From NCBI GenBank assembly GCA_937120535.1, contig CAKZJX010000111.1, positions 1-64,000 of the forward strand: 64,000 bases of DNA, in the 5' to 3' direction. How positions within the stretch are numbered: the first letter of the stretch is position 1; each line of letters opens with the position of its first letter. Below are positions 7,692-16,484 of this stretch, one piece after another. The position numbers and the translations under genes were made by a program. The DNA comes from an uncultured Anaerolineae bacterium. Lineage in GTDB: Bacteria; Chloroflexota; Anaerolineae; Anaerolineales; Villigracilaceae. The notes under the pieces were generated by a model, which ran no database searches, was not told the DNA's origin, and saw only the letters and a list, made by a program, of their open reading frames with translations.

Positions 7692-9788
7692 ATGTCCCTC
7701 ACCCCCTTCTTCTCCCCTCGTGGCGTAGCCATCCTCGGCGCCTCGGCCGACCCGACCAAACTCGGCCACGGCCTTGTCCGCAACCTGATCCAGAGCGGCT
7801 ATCGCGGCGCCATCCACCTGGTCAACCCCAAAAGCGGGACCATCCTGGGATATCCCACCTACCCTTCCCTCGACCAAGTCCCTGAGCCGGTGGACCTGGC
7901 GGTGCTGATCCTCCCTGCCCCTACCGTGCCCGAAGCGCTCGAAGCCTGTGGCCGGCGCGGCATCTCGGCCGCTATCGTCCTCTCCGGCGGCTTTCGCGAA
8001 ACCGGCCCTGAAGGAGCAGCCCTCGAGCGCACCCTGCTTGAAACCGCCCGTCGCCACAACATCCGCCTGCTCGGCCCCAACTGCGTCGGCCTGCTCGACA
8101 CCCACCTGCCGATCGACCTGACCTTCCTCCCCACCCCTCTGCCGCCTCCCGGCGAGATCGGCTTCCTCTCCCACTCCGGCGCCCTGTGCGCTGCCGTCAT
8201 AGACTGGTCGCGCCAACAGGGCTTCTCCTTCTCGCGCATGATCAGCCTGGGCAACCAAGCTGACCTGACCGAGACCGACCTACTGCCCTGGCTAGCCGAC
8301 GATCCCCACACCCGCGTCGTCGCCATGTACCTCGAGTCCCTGTCCGACGGGCAACGCTTCGTCGAAACAGCTCGCCAAGTCGCCATCCACAAACCCATCG
8401 TGGCCCTCAAAGCTGGCCGCTCGACCATGGGTCAACGGGCGGCCGCCTCCCACACCGGCGCCCTGGCCGGCTCCGACGCCGCCTTCCAGGCCGCTTTCGA
8501 AAAAGCCGGCGTGCTGCGTGCCGCTAGCGCCGAAGAACTCTTCGAGTGGTCGCGCGCCCTGGCCTGGTCGCCCTTGCCGGCGGGCCGGCACATGGCAGTG
8601 CTCACCAACGCCGGCGGCCCGGCCGTGATGGCGACCGACGCCCTTGAAGCCAACGGCCTGATCCTGGCCGAACTCTCCTCCACGACCCTCCAAACCCTGC
8701 GCGCCCTTCTCCCGCCGGCCGCCAGCGTGCTCAACCCAGTAGACATGCTCTCCAGCGCCTCCCCACACGACTACGCCGCCTGCTTGCGCCTCCTGCTCGA
8801 CGATCCCCAAGTAGATGGCGTGCTGGTCGTCCTGCCCCATCCCCCCATGCACCCGGCCGAAGCTGTAGCGGATGCCCTCATCCCCCTCATCCAAGCGGCC
8901 TCCAAACCGGTGGTTGTGGCCCTAATGGGCAGCGATCGCGTGCGCCCTGCTTGGGAACGTTTCACCGCTGCTCGCGTCCCCACCTATGCCTTCCCCGAAC
9001 GGGCGGCGTCGGCCCTGGCCTGCCTCGTTCAGCGGGCAGAATACTTGGAAGCCGCGGCCCGCGACCTTTCCCTGCCCCCCCGGCTAGATCACCCGGCGAT
9101 CGCCTCCCTGCTCGAAGGGCACCCCGATTCCTGGCTTCCCCCGAGCGTGGTTGCCCAACTCCTGAGCTTGGCCGGCATCCCGGGCGTCCCTACCTACCTA
9201 GCGCGCACCCCTGACGAAGCTGAGCGCCTAGCCCAGCAATTGGGCTTTCCCCTTGCCTTGAAGATCGCCAGCTCCGACATCCTTCATAAAACCGATGTAG
9301 GTGGTGTCTTCTTGAACCTCACCTCTCCTGATGAAGTTCGTCGCTCCTTTGATCTGGCTACACGCAATGCGCTGCAGGCCTATCCCAACGCCCGCCTCCA
9401 AGGCTGCCTGCTCCAACCCATGATCCCCGATGGCCATGAGATCATCCTCGGCGCCACCCGCGACCCCCTCTTCGGCCCCCTGATCCTGTTCGGCTCGGGC
9501 GGCATTGACGTAGAAGGGCTGCGCGACTTCGCCTTCGGCCTCCCTCCGCTCTCGCTCCGCCAAGCCGAAGCGCTGATCGATCGCACCTGGGCCGGCCGCA
9601 AACTCCGAGGTTGGCGTTCCCTCCCGGCGGCCGACCGCGCCGCCGTCCTTGACATCCTGCTCAACCTGGCCGAACTGGCGGCCCATCACCCTAGCATCGC
9701 CGAGATCGAGATCAACCCCCTGCGGGTCCTGACCCAAGGCGCCTTTGCTGTAGATGCACGCCTGCGCCTAGAGCGGCCCAAGCCATGA
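7692..9788 (+). CDS. ADP-forming acetate/acyl-CoA synthetase, fused alpha and beta subunits
   Basis: Single-chain NDP-forming acyl-CoA synthetase of 698 residues. It interconverts acyl-CoA, ADP and phosphate with the free acid, CoA and ATP, and so makes ATP directly from acetyl-CoA. The order is a CoA-binding domain (residues ~5-130, with a GVAILGAS start), a succinyl-CoA-ligase-like domain with the phosphorylated histidine (His254 in SHTGALAG), and a C-terminal ATP-grasp domain (from ~480, with LKIASSDILHKTDVGGV). The position of His254 agrees with the active histidine of archaeal enzymes. I chose the start matching the CoA-binding domain; residues further upstream are a nitroreductase shadow. 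The stop overlaps the next start by 4 nt. It offers an acetate/ATP outlet for the Wood-Ljungdahl cluster in this window. Confidence 0.88.
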   Translation: MSLTPFFSPRGVAILGASADPTKLGHGLVRNLIQSGYRGAIHLVNPKSGTILGYPTYPSLDQVPEPVDLAVLILPAPTVPEALEACGRRGISAAIVLSGGFRETGPEGAALERTLLETARRHNIRLLGPNCVGLLDTHLPIDLTFLPTPLPPPGEIGFLSHSGALCAAVIDWSRQQGFSFSRMISLGNQADLTETDLLPWLADDPHTRVVAMYLESLSDGQRFVETARQVAIHKPIVALKAGRSTMGQRAAASHTGALAGSDAAFQAAFEKAGVLRAASAEELFEWSRALAWSPLPAGRHMAVLTNAGGPAVMATDALEANGLILAELSSTTLQTLRALLPPAASVLNPVDMLSSASPHDYAACLRLLLDDPQVDGVLVVLPHPPMHPAEAVADALIPLIQAASKPVVVALMGSDRVRPAWERFTAARVPTYAFPERAASALACLVQRAEYLEAAARDLSLPPRLDHPAIASLLEGHPDSWLPPSVVAQLLSLAGIPGVPTYLARTPDEAERLAQQLGFPLALKIASSDILHKTDVGGVFLNLTSPDEVRRSFDLATRNALQAYPNARLQGCLLQPMIPDGHEIILGATRDPLFGPLILFGSGGIDVEGLRDFAFGLPPLSLRQAEALIDRTWAGRKLRGWRSLPAADRAAVLDILLNLAELAAHHPSIAEIEINPLRVLTQGAFAVDARLRLERPKP

Positions 9789-10594
9789 AACTGACAGTAA
9801 CCGCCCTGATCTACTACCCCATCAAGGCCTGCCGCGGCGTAAACCTGACCGCCGCCTATGTAGAACGCATGGGCCTGGCCGGCGACCGCCGCATGATGGT
9901 CGTCACCCCCCACGGGCGCTTCCTCACTCAGCGCGATCACCCCCGCCTAGCCTGGGTCGCCCCGGCCCTGGAAGATCAGGCCGTTGTCCTCTCCGCCCCC
10001 GGCTTCGACTCGTTGCGCGTGCCCATCCGAACCCGCGGTCTTCCCCTGCCGGTCACCATCTGGGATAGCCATAATGTGCCGGCCGTTGACCAAGGCGACG
10101 AAGCGGCCCAGTGGTTCTCCGAGTGGCTGGGCGCGCCAGTTCGCCTGGTACACATCGCTGCAGACTACCGCCGGCCCATCGGCGAGAAATACACTGTCCA
10201 CCCCGACGATCACACCGCCTTTGCTGATGGCTATCCCATCCTGCTCACCTCCGAAGACTCCCTGGCCGACCTAAACCGCCGTCTGCAGCAACCGGTGCCG
10301 ATGAACCGCTTTCGCCCCAACTTAGTGGTGCGCGGCGGCGGCCCGTTCGCCGAGGATACCTGGCGGCGCATCCGCATCGGCGAGGTGGAAATGGCCGTGG
10401 TCAAACCCTGCGCCCGCTGCGTGGTGACCACCCTAGACGAAGCTACCCTGACCTTCCATGTCGAACCACTGCGCACCCTGAACACCTACCGCAATCAGGA
10501 AAAAGGAGTGATGTTCGGGCAGAACGTCATCCCCCTCAACGAAGGATGGGTGGAGATTGGGCAGGAAGTGATGCTACTCCACAACGAACGATGA
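9785..10594 (+). CDS. MOSC domain protein with N-terminal beta-barrel (YcbX/mARC-like)
   Basis: The 269-residue protein has the MOSC N-terminal barrel (YYPIKACRGV, residues ~10-19) followed by a MOSC domain. The single conserved cysteine region (KPCARCVVTTLD, ~209-220) holds the residue that binds molybdenum in mARC and YcbX. Such proteins use molybdenum cofactor to reduce N-hydroxylated compounds or to move sulfur in cofactor maturation. It overlaps its upstream and downstream neighbours by 4 nt each (ATGA). The next two genes are cytidylyltransferase-type Mo-cofactor genes, which supports a molybdenum role. Confidence 0.85.
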   Translation: MKLTVTALIYYPIKACRGVNLTAAYVERMGLAGDRRMMVVTPHGRFLTQRDHPRLAWVAPALEDQAVVLSAPGFDSLRVPIRTRGLPLPVTIWDSHNVPAVDQGDEAAQWFSEWLGAPVRLVHIAADYRRPIGEKYTVHPDDHTAFADGYPILLTSEDSLADLNRRLQQPVPMNRFRPNLVVRGGGPFAEDTWRRIRIGEVEMAVVKPCARCVVTTLDEATLTFHVEPLRTLNTYRNQEKGVMFGQNVIPLNEGWVEIGQEVMLLHNER

Positions 10595-11952
10595 CCGCCC
10601 TCGACCTGGCGCGCGCTCTGCGCATCACCCCCTCGACCAGACGGCTGACGGTGGCCTTCGTAGGGGCCGGCGGAAAGACCACCGCCCTATTTCACCTGGC
10701 GCGCCGGCTGGCCAAGCATGGGCCGGTGTGGGTCACCGCCACGTCGCACTTGGGCGTCTGGCAGATCCCCTTGGCCGACCGCCATTTCGAGGTAGTCGAA
10801 GATAGCGCCGAGACACAACGCCACCTCGAAACAGCCCTGCTTGACCATCGGTTTGAGGTCACTCTGATCACCGGCTCCCGTGTTGGCGATCGTATGCAAG
10901 CCATTCCTGAAACTGTATTATTCTGGCTACACGAAATGGCCGGCGCTCGATCCCTGCCTCTCCTCATCGAAGCTGATGGATCCCGCCGCAAACCCCTCAA
11001 AGCCCCAGCCGATCACGAGCCGCCTCTGCCCCCCTTCGTCAACCTGGTCGTGGTGGTTGCCGGCTTGAGCGCCCTGGGCGCCCCATTGACCGAAGAGCAT
11101 GTCTTCCGCCCAGAGCGTTTTTCTGCCTTGAGCGGCCTCTCCCTCAACGCGCCCATCTCCCCCGAAGCTCTAACCCGCCTCCTCCTTCACCCCCAAGGCG
11201 GCCTCAAAAACATCCCGGCCACCGCACGCCGAGCAACCCTGCTCAACCAAGCCGACACCCAGGCCCGACAGGCCGCCGCCCTGCACATGAGCGCTGCCTT
11301 GCTGCCAACCTACCATGCTGTGCTGGTGACCTCGCTGGAGCACGACCAGATCCACGCTGTGCACCAACAGATTGCCGCCATCCTACTGGCCGCCGGCCCC
11401 TCGCAGCGCTTTGGCCGGCCCAAACAACTGCTGGAATGGCGCGGCAAGCCCTTCGTGCGGCAGGTGGCCGAGACCGCCTTGCAGGCCGGCCTTCGGCCGG
11501 TGATCGTGGTCACCGGCGCCGAAGCTGAAGCCATCCAAACCGCCTTACATGGCTTAGAAGTGCAGATCGCATACAATCCCGATTGGCCGGCTGGTCAGGG
11601 CACGTCAGTCGCCTGCGGCGTGCAAGCCCTGCCACAAGAAGTGGGCGGCGCCCTGTTCCTGCTGGCCGATCAGCCCCAAGTGAGCGTGGAGGTGATCCGA
11701 GCGCTGGTGGAGACACACGCCCAGCGGCTCTCCCCCATCCTGGCCCCGTTGGTGCTCGAAGAGCGCCGCGCCAATCCTGTGCTCTTCGACCGCCTCACCT
11801 TCGACGACCTGCAACGCCTCCAGGGCCAAGCAGGTGGCAGAGCGCTGTTCGATCAATACGGCGTTGAGTATCTGCCCTGGCACGACCCTCTATTGCTGCT
11901 TGACGTGGACACGCCGCACGATTATGAGCGGCTCAAACGGGAAGCAGAATGA
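10591..11952 (+). CDS. YqeC-like GTPase fused to MocA-like molybdopterin cytidylyltransferase
   Basis: A 453-residue two-domain protein. The first ~265 residues are a YqeC-type P-loop domain (VGAGGKTT, ~24-31), described as an accessory protein for selenium- or molybdenum-dependent hydroxylases. From ~270 a MobA/MocA nucleotidyltransferase begins (LLAAGPSQRFGRPKQLL) with the DQPQV metal-binding segment. MocA converts molybdopterin to the cytosine dinucleotide used by xanthine-dehydrogenase-type enzymes. The ATG sits in an ATGA overlap with the MOSC gene; a longer frame begins inside it and is rejected. The fusion puts two maturation steps on one chain. Confidence 0.82.
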   Translation: MTALDLARALRITPSTRRLTVAFVGAGGKTTALFHLARRLAKHGPVWVTATSHLGVWQIPLADRHFEVVEDSAETQRHLETALLDHRFEVTLITGSRVGDRMQAIPETVLFWLHEMAGARSLPLLIEADGSRRKPLKAPADHEPPLPPFVNLVVVVAGLSALGAPLTEEHVFRPERFSALSGLSLNAPISPEALTRLLLHPQGGLKNIPATARRATLLNQADTQARQAAALHMSAALLPTYHAVLVTSLEHDQIHAVHQQIAAILLAAGPSQRFGRPKQLLEWRGKPFVRQVAETALQAGLRPVIVVTGAEAEAIQTALHGLEVQIAYNPDWPAGQGTSVACGVQALPQEVGGALFLLADQPQVSVEVIRALVETHAQRLSPILAPLVLEERRANPVLFDRLTFDDLQRLQGQAGGRALFDQYGVEYLPWHDPLLLLDVDTPHDYERLKREAE

Positions 11953-12569
11953 ATCACGAGCGTCAGACCTGGGTAACAGCCCTCATCCTGGCAGCTGGCC
12001 AGTCCAAGCGCATGGGACGCCCCAAGATGCTCCTGCCCTGGGGCGCCACCACCGTGCTCGGCCAGGTGATCCTCACCCTGCAACGGGCCGGCGTGGACGA
12101 CCTGCTGGTGATCACCGGCGGGGAACGCCCAGCGGTGGAAGCCATTGCCCAGAGCCTGGGCGTGCGCACCGTGCACAACCCCGACTACGCCCAAGGCGAG
12201 ATGATCTCCTCGATCCGGGCCGGCCTGCGGGCGTTGGCGGCCCGTCCTGTCGATCCCGTTCGGGAGCAGGCAGCGCTGATCTGTCTGGGCGATCAGCCCC
12301 AGGTCCAAGAAGGAACCGTGCGGGCGGTGGTGGAGCGCTTTCGGGAGAGCAACGCCCCCTTGGTCGTTCCCAGCTACCGCATGCGGCGCGGTCATCCCTG
12401 GCTCGTCCACCGCCAGTTATGGGACGACCTGCTCCGGCTGCAACCTCCTCTCACGGCGCGCGATTTTCTCAACCAACACGCCTCTGCCATCCATTACGTG
12501 ACCCTCGACACCCCGACCATCCTGGCCGACCTCGACACGCCAGCCGACTACGAACAATCCAAACCCTAG
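11949..12569 (+). CDS. Second MocA/MobA-like nucleotidyltransferase
   Basis: A 206-residue single-domain NTP transferase with the LILAAGQSKRMGRPKMLL signature near residue 12 and a LGDQPQV metal site. It is clearly related to the C-terminal half of the preceding fusion protein, so the two genes probably arose by duplication. Its start lies in an ATGA overlap with that gene. One of the pair may serve molybdopterin cytosine dinucleotide and the other a related cofactor or sugar nucleotide; the sequence does not decide. Confidence 0.82.
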   Translation: MNHERQTWVTALILAAGQSKRMGRPKMLLPWGATTVLGQVILTLQRAGVDDLLVITGGERPAVEAIAQSLGVRTVHNPDYAQGEMISSIRAGLRALAARPVDPVREQAALICLGDQPQVQEGTVRAVVERFRESNAPLVVPSYRMRRGHPWLVHRQLWDDLLRLQPPLTARDFLNQHASAIHYVTLDTPTILADLDTPADYEQSKP

Positions 12570-12623
12570 CCTGCGCCCATGTCCGACACCTCTCTCGCCC
12601 ATTGGGGTTTTATAAAACACAAA

Positions 12624-12646
12624 TGTCTTCGTATCTCCGTGTGAGA
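12624..12646 (+). repeat. Degenerate TGTCT(C/T)-rich intergenic repeat, copy 1
   Basis: A 23-bp stretch of alternating TGTCT/TGTG units matching the copy at 19891-19913 with four mismatches. It lies between the cytidylyltransferase and lipid kinase genes. Both copies are in short intergenic spaces on the plus strand. No function is evident. Confidence 0.45.
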
Positions 12647-12690
12647 TCCCTCCCACTTACATCTCAAGGAACTTGCGAGAAGAATAGAAA

Positions 12691-13617
12691 ATGACCGTCC
12701 TGATCATCGTCAATCCCATCGCTGGCCGTGGCAACGGCAAAAAATCCATCCCCCGCATTGAGAGCCTGCTGCGGGAACATCGGGTTGACTTTGAGCTGGT
12801 ATGCACCGAACGCCCCTGGCATGCCGCCGATCTGGCCGAACAGGCGGCCCGCAAAGGATACCAAGCCGTGGTCACCGCCAGCGGCGACGGCACAGCCAAC
12901 GAAGCCATCAACGGCTTAATGCGCGCCCGCGCGGCCGGCTACAATTACACCGCCTTCAGCATCCTGCCAGTCGGCACTGGAAACGATATGTTGTTTGGCT
13001 TAGGCCATCACCGCACTCTCGAGGAAGGTGTACGCGGCTTGGTCGAAAACTATCGCCGTTGCGTAGATATCGGTCTAGTCTATGGCGGTGAGTTTCCGAA
13101 CGGACGCTACTTTGCCAACGGCATTGGCATTGGCTTCGACGCCGTGGTAGGTTTCGAAGCGGTCAAAGTGCGCTGGGCGGTGGGATTGATCCCTTACTTG
13201 ATCGGGGTGCTCAAGACCATCTTCTTCTACTACAAAGCGCCGCGAGTAGAGATCACAGTAGGCGAGGAGACCTGGGTCCAACCCTCGTTGATGACCTCAA
13301 TCATGAACGGCCGGCGCATGGGAGGGGGGTTTATGATGGCTCCTGATGGGGCGCCGGATGATGGTTGGCTGAATTTGTGTATCGCTTCCGAAGCACCGCG
13401 CTTACGCCTGTTCCAACTCATCCCCTACTTCTTGAAGGGCACCCAAGCCACCCAACCCGAGATCCAAATGCGCCGTGGCCGCTACGTGCGGGTGCGCGCC
13501 ATTGAGGGCGATCCCTTGCCGGCCCACGCCGATGGAGAAACCTTGTGCGTCAACGGACAAGAGCTGCGCGTGGAACTCATCCCCTCCGCCCTGGATTTTG
13601 TGACCATACCCCCATGA
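12691..13617 (+). CDS. Diacylglycerol kinase-family lipid kinase (DagK/YegS-like)
   Basis: A 308-residue member of the DAGK catalytic family, cytosolic and membrane-associated, that phosphorylates diacylglycerol or a related lipid with ATP. It starts with the typical IIVNPIAGRGNGKK segment, has the catalytic-loop GDGTANE motif (~residues 70-76) and the PVGTGNDM nucleotide motif (~93-100). The stop overlaps the plsC start by 4 nt, so the pair makes or recycles phosphatidic acid together. Confidence 0.87.
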   Translation: MTVLIIVNPIAGRGNGKKSIPRIESLLREHRVDFELVCTERPWHAADLAEQAARKGYQAVVTASGDGTANEAINGLMRARAAGYNYTAFSILPVGTGNDMLFGLGHHRTLEEGVRGLVENYRRCVDIGLVYGGEFPNGRYFANGIGIGFDAVVGFEAVKVRWAVGLIPYLIGVLKTIFFYYKAPRVEITVGEETWVQPSLMTSIMNGRRMGGGFMMAPDGAPDDGWLNLCIASEAPRLRLFQLIPYFLKGTQATQPEIQMRRGRYVRVRAIEGDPLPAHADGETLCVNGQELRVELIPSALDFVTIPP

Positions 13618-14357
13618 ACTCCCTACCCTACACCCTCCCTGTTCGAGCACCCAATCCGAGCTGGAAACATCACCTGATCTATTGGGTGATCCGCCTGGGT
13701 CTTTCGGCCTTGTGTCGAGTGCACGCCGAAGGATTGGAGCGCGTTCCGAGGCGCGGCCCGCTCATCGTGATTGCCAACCACACCGGATCGCTGGAGGTGC
13801 CGTTGCTGTTTGCCTGGCTACAGCCGCGCCCGCTCACCGGCTGGGCCAAGATCGAAACCTGGGATCATCCCCTCCTGGGCTGGCTCTTCGATCTCTGGGG
13901 CGCTGTGCCCATCCGTCGTGGGGAAACCGACACCGCCGCCATGCGCGCTGCCCTTGAACGATTGAAACAGGGATACCTCTTCGGCCTGGCCCCCGAAGGC
14001 ACCCGCAACAAGACTGGTCGCCTGCTGCGGGCGCGGGCCGGCGCAGCCACGCTGGCCCTGCTGAGCGGCGCGCCGGTCCTGCCCATTGCCCACTGGGGCG
14101 GTGAGCAATTCCGCAGCAACCTAAAGCGTCTGCGGCGCACCGATGTCTTCCTGCGCGTCGGCCGGCCGTTTGTTGTCCAAGCGCCCCAGGAGCGATGGGC
14201 GCGCACAGAGCGTCAACAGATTGCCGATGAGATGATGTACCAACTGGCTGCGCTACTTCCCGAAGCCTACCGCGGCGCTTATGCAGATCTCTCCCAAGCG
14301 ACCACCCACTATCTGCGCCTTGTGAATCTCCCCAACTACGCCGAGTCCAACCGATAA
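13614..14357 (+). CDS. plsC: 1-acylglycerol-3-phosphate acyltransferase (PlsC family)
   Basis: A 247-residue acyltransferase that converts lysophosphatidic acid to phosphatidic acid at the membrane. The catalytic motif reads NHTGSLE, so the usual Asp of HX4D is Glu. PEGTRNKTG is the third family motif, and a hydrophobic segment sits near the N-terminus. The start is in an ATGA overlap with the lipid kinase gene. The last 22 nt overlap the convergent GNAT gene on the other strand. Confidence 0.85.
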   Translation: MNSLPYTLPVRAPNPSWKHHLIYWVIRLGLSALCRVHAEGLERVPRRGPLIVIANHTGSLEVPLLFAWLQPRPLTGWAKIETWDHPLLGWLFDLWGAVPIRRGETDTAAMRAALERLKQGYLFGLAPEGTRNKTGRLLRARAGAATLALLSGAPVLPIAHWGGEQFRSNLKRLRRTDVFLRVGRPFVVQAPQERWARTERQQIADEMMYQLAALLPEAYRGAYADLSQATTHYLRLVNLPNYAESNR

Positions 14358-14785
14358 ACGTAGACGTTGGTCTCCCACCGCTTGAATCCTATCTTCTGAT
14401 ACAACCGATTGGCGGCCTCGCGCTTGGGGTTGGAGGTGAGCGAAACGCTATCGGCGCCGCGCTGCCGGGCGACCTCTAACGCCTGCCTCACCAAGGCCAC
14501 AGCAATACCGCGCCCCCGAACCGCTTCGTCTACCACCACATCCTCGATTCGGGCCCGAACCCCGCTCGGGACCGGATACACGATCAATGTCAACATCCCG
14601 ACGATCTGGCCGCCTTGGTCGCGCGCCGTGAACAACAGAGACGCGTCGGAGGCCAGTAGAGCCGCCAAATGATCATGGGTGAAAGGCGGATAGCTCACCT
14701 TAAGCTGGGGAAGCAATCGGCCAACCGCCTCAAACAACTCCTCGCTTGGCTCTGAGGCAAGCTCAATGCGAACCATAGCACTCAA
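14336..14785 (-). CDS. GNAT family N-acetyltransferase
   Basis: A 149-residue GNAT-fold enzyme that transfers an acetyl group from acetyl-CoA to an amine. The acetyl-CoA loop RGRGIA follows IEDVVVDEAV, and the C-terminal YQKIGFKRW segment is typical. It is the last gene of a minus-strand operon and its ATG overlaps the preceding stop (ATGA). An internal ATG nine bases downstream is an alternative start. Substrate unknown. Confidence 0.82.
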   Translation of the reverse strand: MSAMVRIELASEPSEELFEAVGRLLPQLKVSYPPFTHDHLAALLASDASLLFTARDQGGQIVGMLTLIVYPVPSGVRARIEDVVVDEAVRGRGIAVALVRQALEVARQRGADSVSLTSNPKREAANRLYQKIGFKRWETNVYVYRLDSA

Positions 14786-15501
14786 GCAGCCATCGCCGGT
14801 CTACGCGGCCACAAGCTCACCCCAAAGTAGTAGACCACGTAGAGCAACGAGAGATAGACCAGCCACATCGGGATATTAGGGTAAAGCCAGATCCCGATCA
14901 GGCCGATGATCCCATACAAGAAACTCAAGACCAACGTCAAGCGCTTTAGACGGACAGTGCGACTGGGATAAACGTACTTGATCGGGATAAAGATCAAGAC
15001 GTCACAGATCAGGATGATCAGCAGGTTGATCCACGGGTTCAAGCCCAGGACGAGCATATAGATGACCAAGATGTTCCAGTAATCAGGAAACCCTTTGAAG
15101 AAATATTCCTGAGTGGCATCGGTCTTCGCATCCACCTGGCTAAACTGATAAGCCGAGGTGAGCAAAATAGACAGCGCCGCCGGCACCGCCCAACTCGCAG
15201 GCAACAGCTCAGCTTCGACCAGAAAGAAGGCCGGCACGAACGTGTAATTGAGATAATCTACGATGTTGTCCAGCAGAGCCCCGTCGATCCCAGGAGCATA
15301 GGTCTTAACCTCAAAACGGCGCGCCAACATGCCGTCGAGCCCATCCACCACCATCGCTGCGGCCATCCATAGAATAGCCATTTTCCACTCATGGTCATAG
15401 ATAGCGCGCAGGGCCAGAAACCCCCAGATAGCGCCTGTTGCCGTGAACAAATGCACGCTCCAAGCCAAGATTTTGTGTATCCACAGAGGAAACCCTGTCA
15501 T
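14782..15501 (-). CDS. CDP-alcohol phosphatidyltransferase, phosphatidylcholine-synthase-like
   Basis: A 239-residue integral membrane enzyme with about seven to eight hydrophobic segments. The CDP-alcohol phosphotransferase motif is intact: DGLDGMLAR, then GIDGALLDNIVD, giving the D-x2-D-G and G-x3-D-x3-D metal ligands. The following NYTFVPAF segment and the length resemble bacterial phosphatidylcholine synthase, which joins CDP-diacylglycerol and choline. Phosphatidylglycerol- or inositol-phosphate-type products remain possible. Both ends overlap neighbouring genes by 4 nt (ATGA). Confidence 0.75.
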   Translation of the reverse strand: MTGFPLWIHKILAWSVHLFTATGAIWGFLALRAIYDHEWKMAILWMAAAMVVDGLDGMLARRFEVKTYAPGIDGALLDNIVDYLNYTFVPAFFLVEAELLPASWAVPAALSILLTSAYQFSQVDAKTDATQEYFFKGFPDYWNILVIYMLVLGLNPWINLLIILICDVLIFIPIKYVYPSRTVRLKRLTLVLSFLYGIIGLIGIWLYPNIPMWLVYLSLLYVVYYFGVSLWPRRPAMAA

Positions 15502-15911
15502 GCGTTCACTCCGTAAACTCTAGGCGAAGAAACCGCAGCGGAGAAAAGCAATGTATTCTGCGAAGGATCGTGGATCAACACTCCCTCGTCGGTTTCGTTA
15601 TAGGCGATCCCGATCTCCTGTAGGCGGGCAAGAAAACGTTGCCAAGCGTCTGGTGTCGGCAAAACAAACCCCAGCGCCTTCAACCCCAATGCATCGGGAG
15701 GCGCAGGCGGAGCACCTTCGCCCTGCCAGGTGTTGTACCCGATGTGATGGTGATAGCCGCCGGCCGAGACCATGCCCATCTTGAACGAACGGGCGAGGCC
15801 CATATCATCAAAGCCAAGTTGGTGATGATAGAAATGCCGGCTCTGGTCGAGATTCGATACATACACATGATAATGACCGATCTGGGCCTGCGGGGATAAA
15901 GGAGCGTCCAA
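15498..15911 (-). CDS. VOC/glyoxalase-fold protein, C-terminal half of a CatE-like dioxygenase
   Basis: A 137-residue vicinal-oxygen-chelate domain matching the second half of CatE-type catechol 2,3-dioxygenase-like proteins (GHYHVYVSNLD start, GGYHHHIGYN core). Its reading frame is the same as that of the upstream VOC gene, separated only by a TAG and three codons. The start used is a TTG; an AGGA overlapping the upstream stop lies seven bases before it, so reinitiation is possible. The metal ligands expected on this half (His, Glu) appear present in part. It may be expressed as a separate chain, by readthrough, or be the tail of a broken gene. Confidence 0.65.
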   Translation of the reverse strand: MDAPLSPQAQIGHYHVYVSNLDQSRHFYHHQLGFDDMGLARSFKMGMVSAGGYHHHIGYNTWQGEGAPPAPPDALGLKALGFVLPTPDAWQRFLARLQEIGIAYNETDEGVLIHDPSQNTLLFSAAVSSPRVYGVNA

Positions 15912-15920
15912 GGTGCTATC

Positions 15921-16475
15921 CTAATCCAGAGCTTCAGCCGATGCTTCTGAGGCAAACCCCGGCCAAAGATGCTCAAAAAGTGCCTGCAAATCGAGAGGCT
16001 CCCGTCCATCGCTCAGACGCCCGTCAGCACGCATTGCATAAAAATTGCCTAGCGCATCTACCCCAAATACCCCATCTTCCGGGGATTCGCAGTAAACTTC
16101 GATGTGATTGCCCTCGGGATCTTCTAGATATGTCGCTTTGGTCATGATGTGATCGGTTGGATAGTTCGGCCAACGATGGGCAAACAGTCGGGCGATGGCG
16201 CGCGCCAGTTCTCGGCGGTTAGGGAGAAGGATAGCGAAATGATACAAACCGGCCACCCCTCGGTAGCGCCTTCCTCCAGGGAGCCGGCTCATCCGTACCA
16301 GATCGCGCTCGAGGGTCCCTATTCCCACTTCATCGCCATTACGCCATCGAACCGTCAACCCCAGCACGTGCTGATAAAACAGGATCTGCCGATCCAGATC
16401 AGCTACGTAAAGGGATATATAGGAAGGTCGTGTCTGGGGGTGGATTCGATGAGGCGCAATGGCGATCGGTTGCAC
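15921..16475 (-). CDS. VOC/glyoxalase-fold protein, N-terminal half of a CatE-like dioxygenase
   Basis: A 184-residue VOC domain. It corresponds to the first half of CatE-like proteins: YISLYVADLDRQILFY near the start, a GLYHFAILLP segment and the terminal HIEVYCESPE. The linker typical of the full-length family (PLDLQALFEHL) is present just before the stop. That shows the gene was built as a two-domain protein and ends at a TAG inside the interdomain linker. The start is GTG, nine bases after the CDGSH gene. The substrate is likely a ring-cleavage or glyoxalase-type compound. Confidence 0.68.
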   Translation of the reverse strand: MQPIAIAPHRIHPQTRPSYISLYVADLDRQILFYQHVLGLTVRWRNGDEVGIGTLERDLVRMSRLPGGRRYRGVAGLYHFAILLPNRRELARAIARLFAHRWPNYPTDHIMTKATYLEDPEGNHIEVYCESPEDGVFGVDALGNFYAMRADGRLSDGREPLDLQALFEHLWPGFASEASAEALD

Positions 16476-16484
16476 AGAAGTTCC

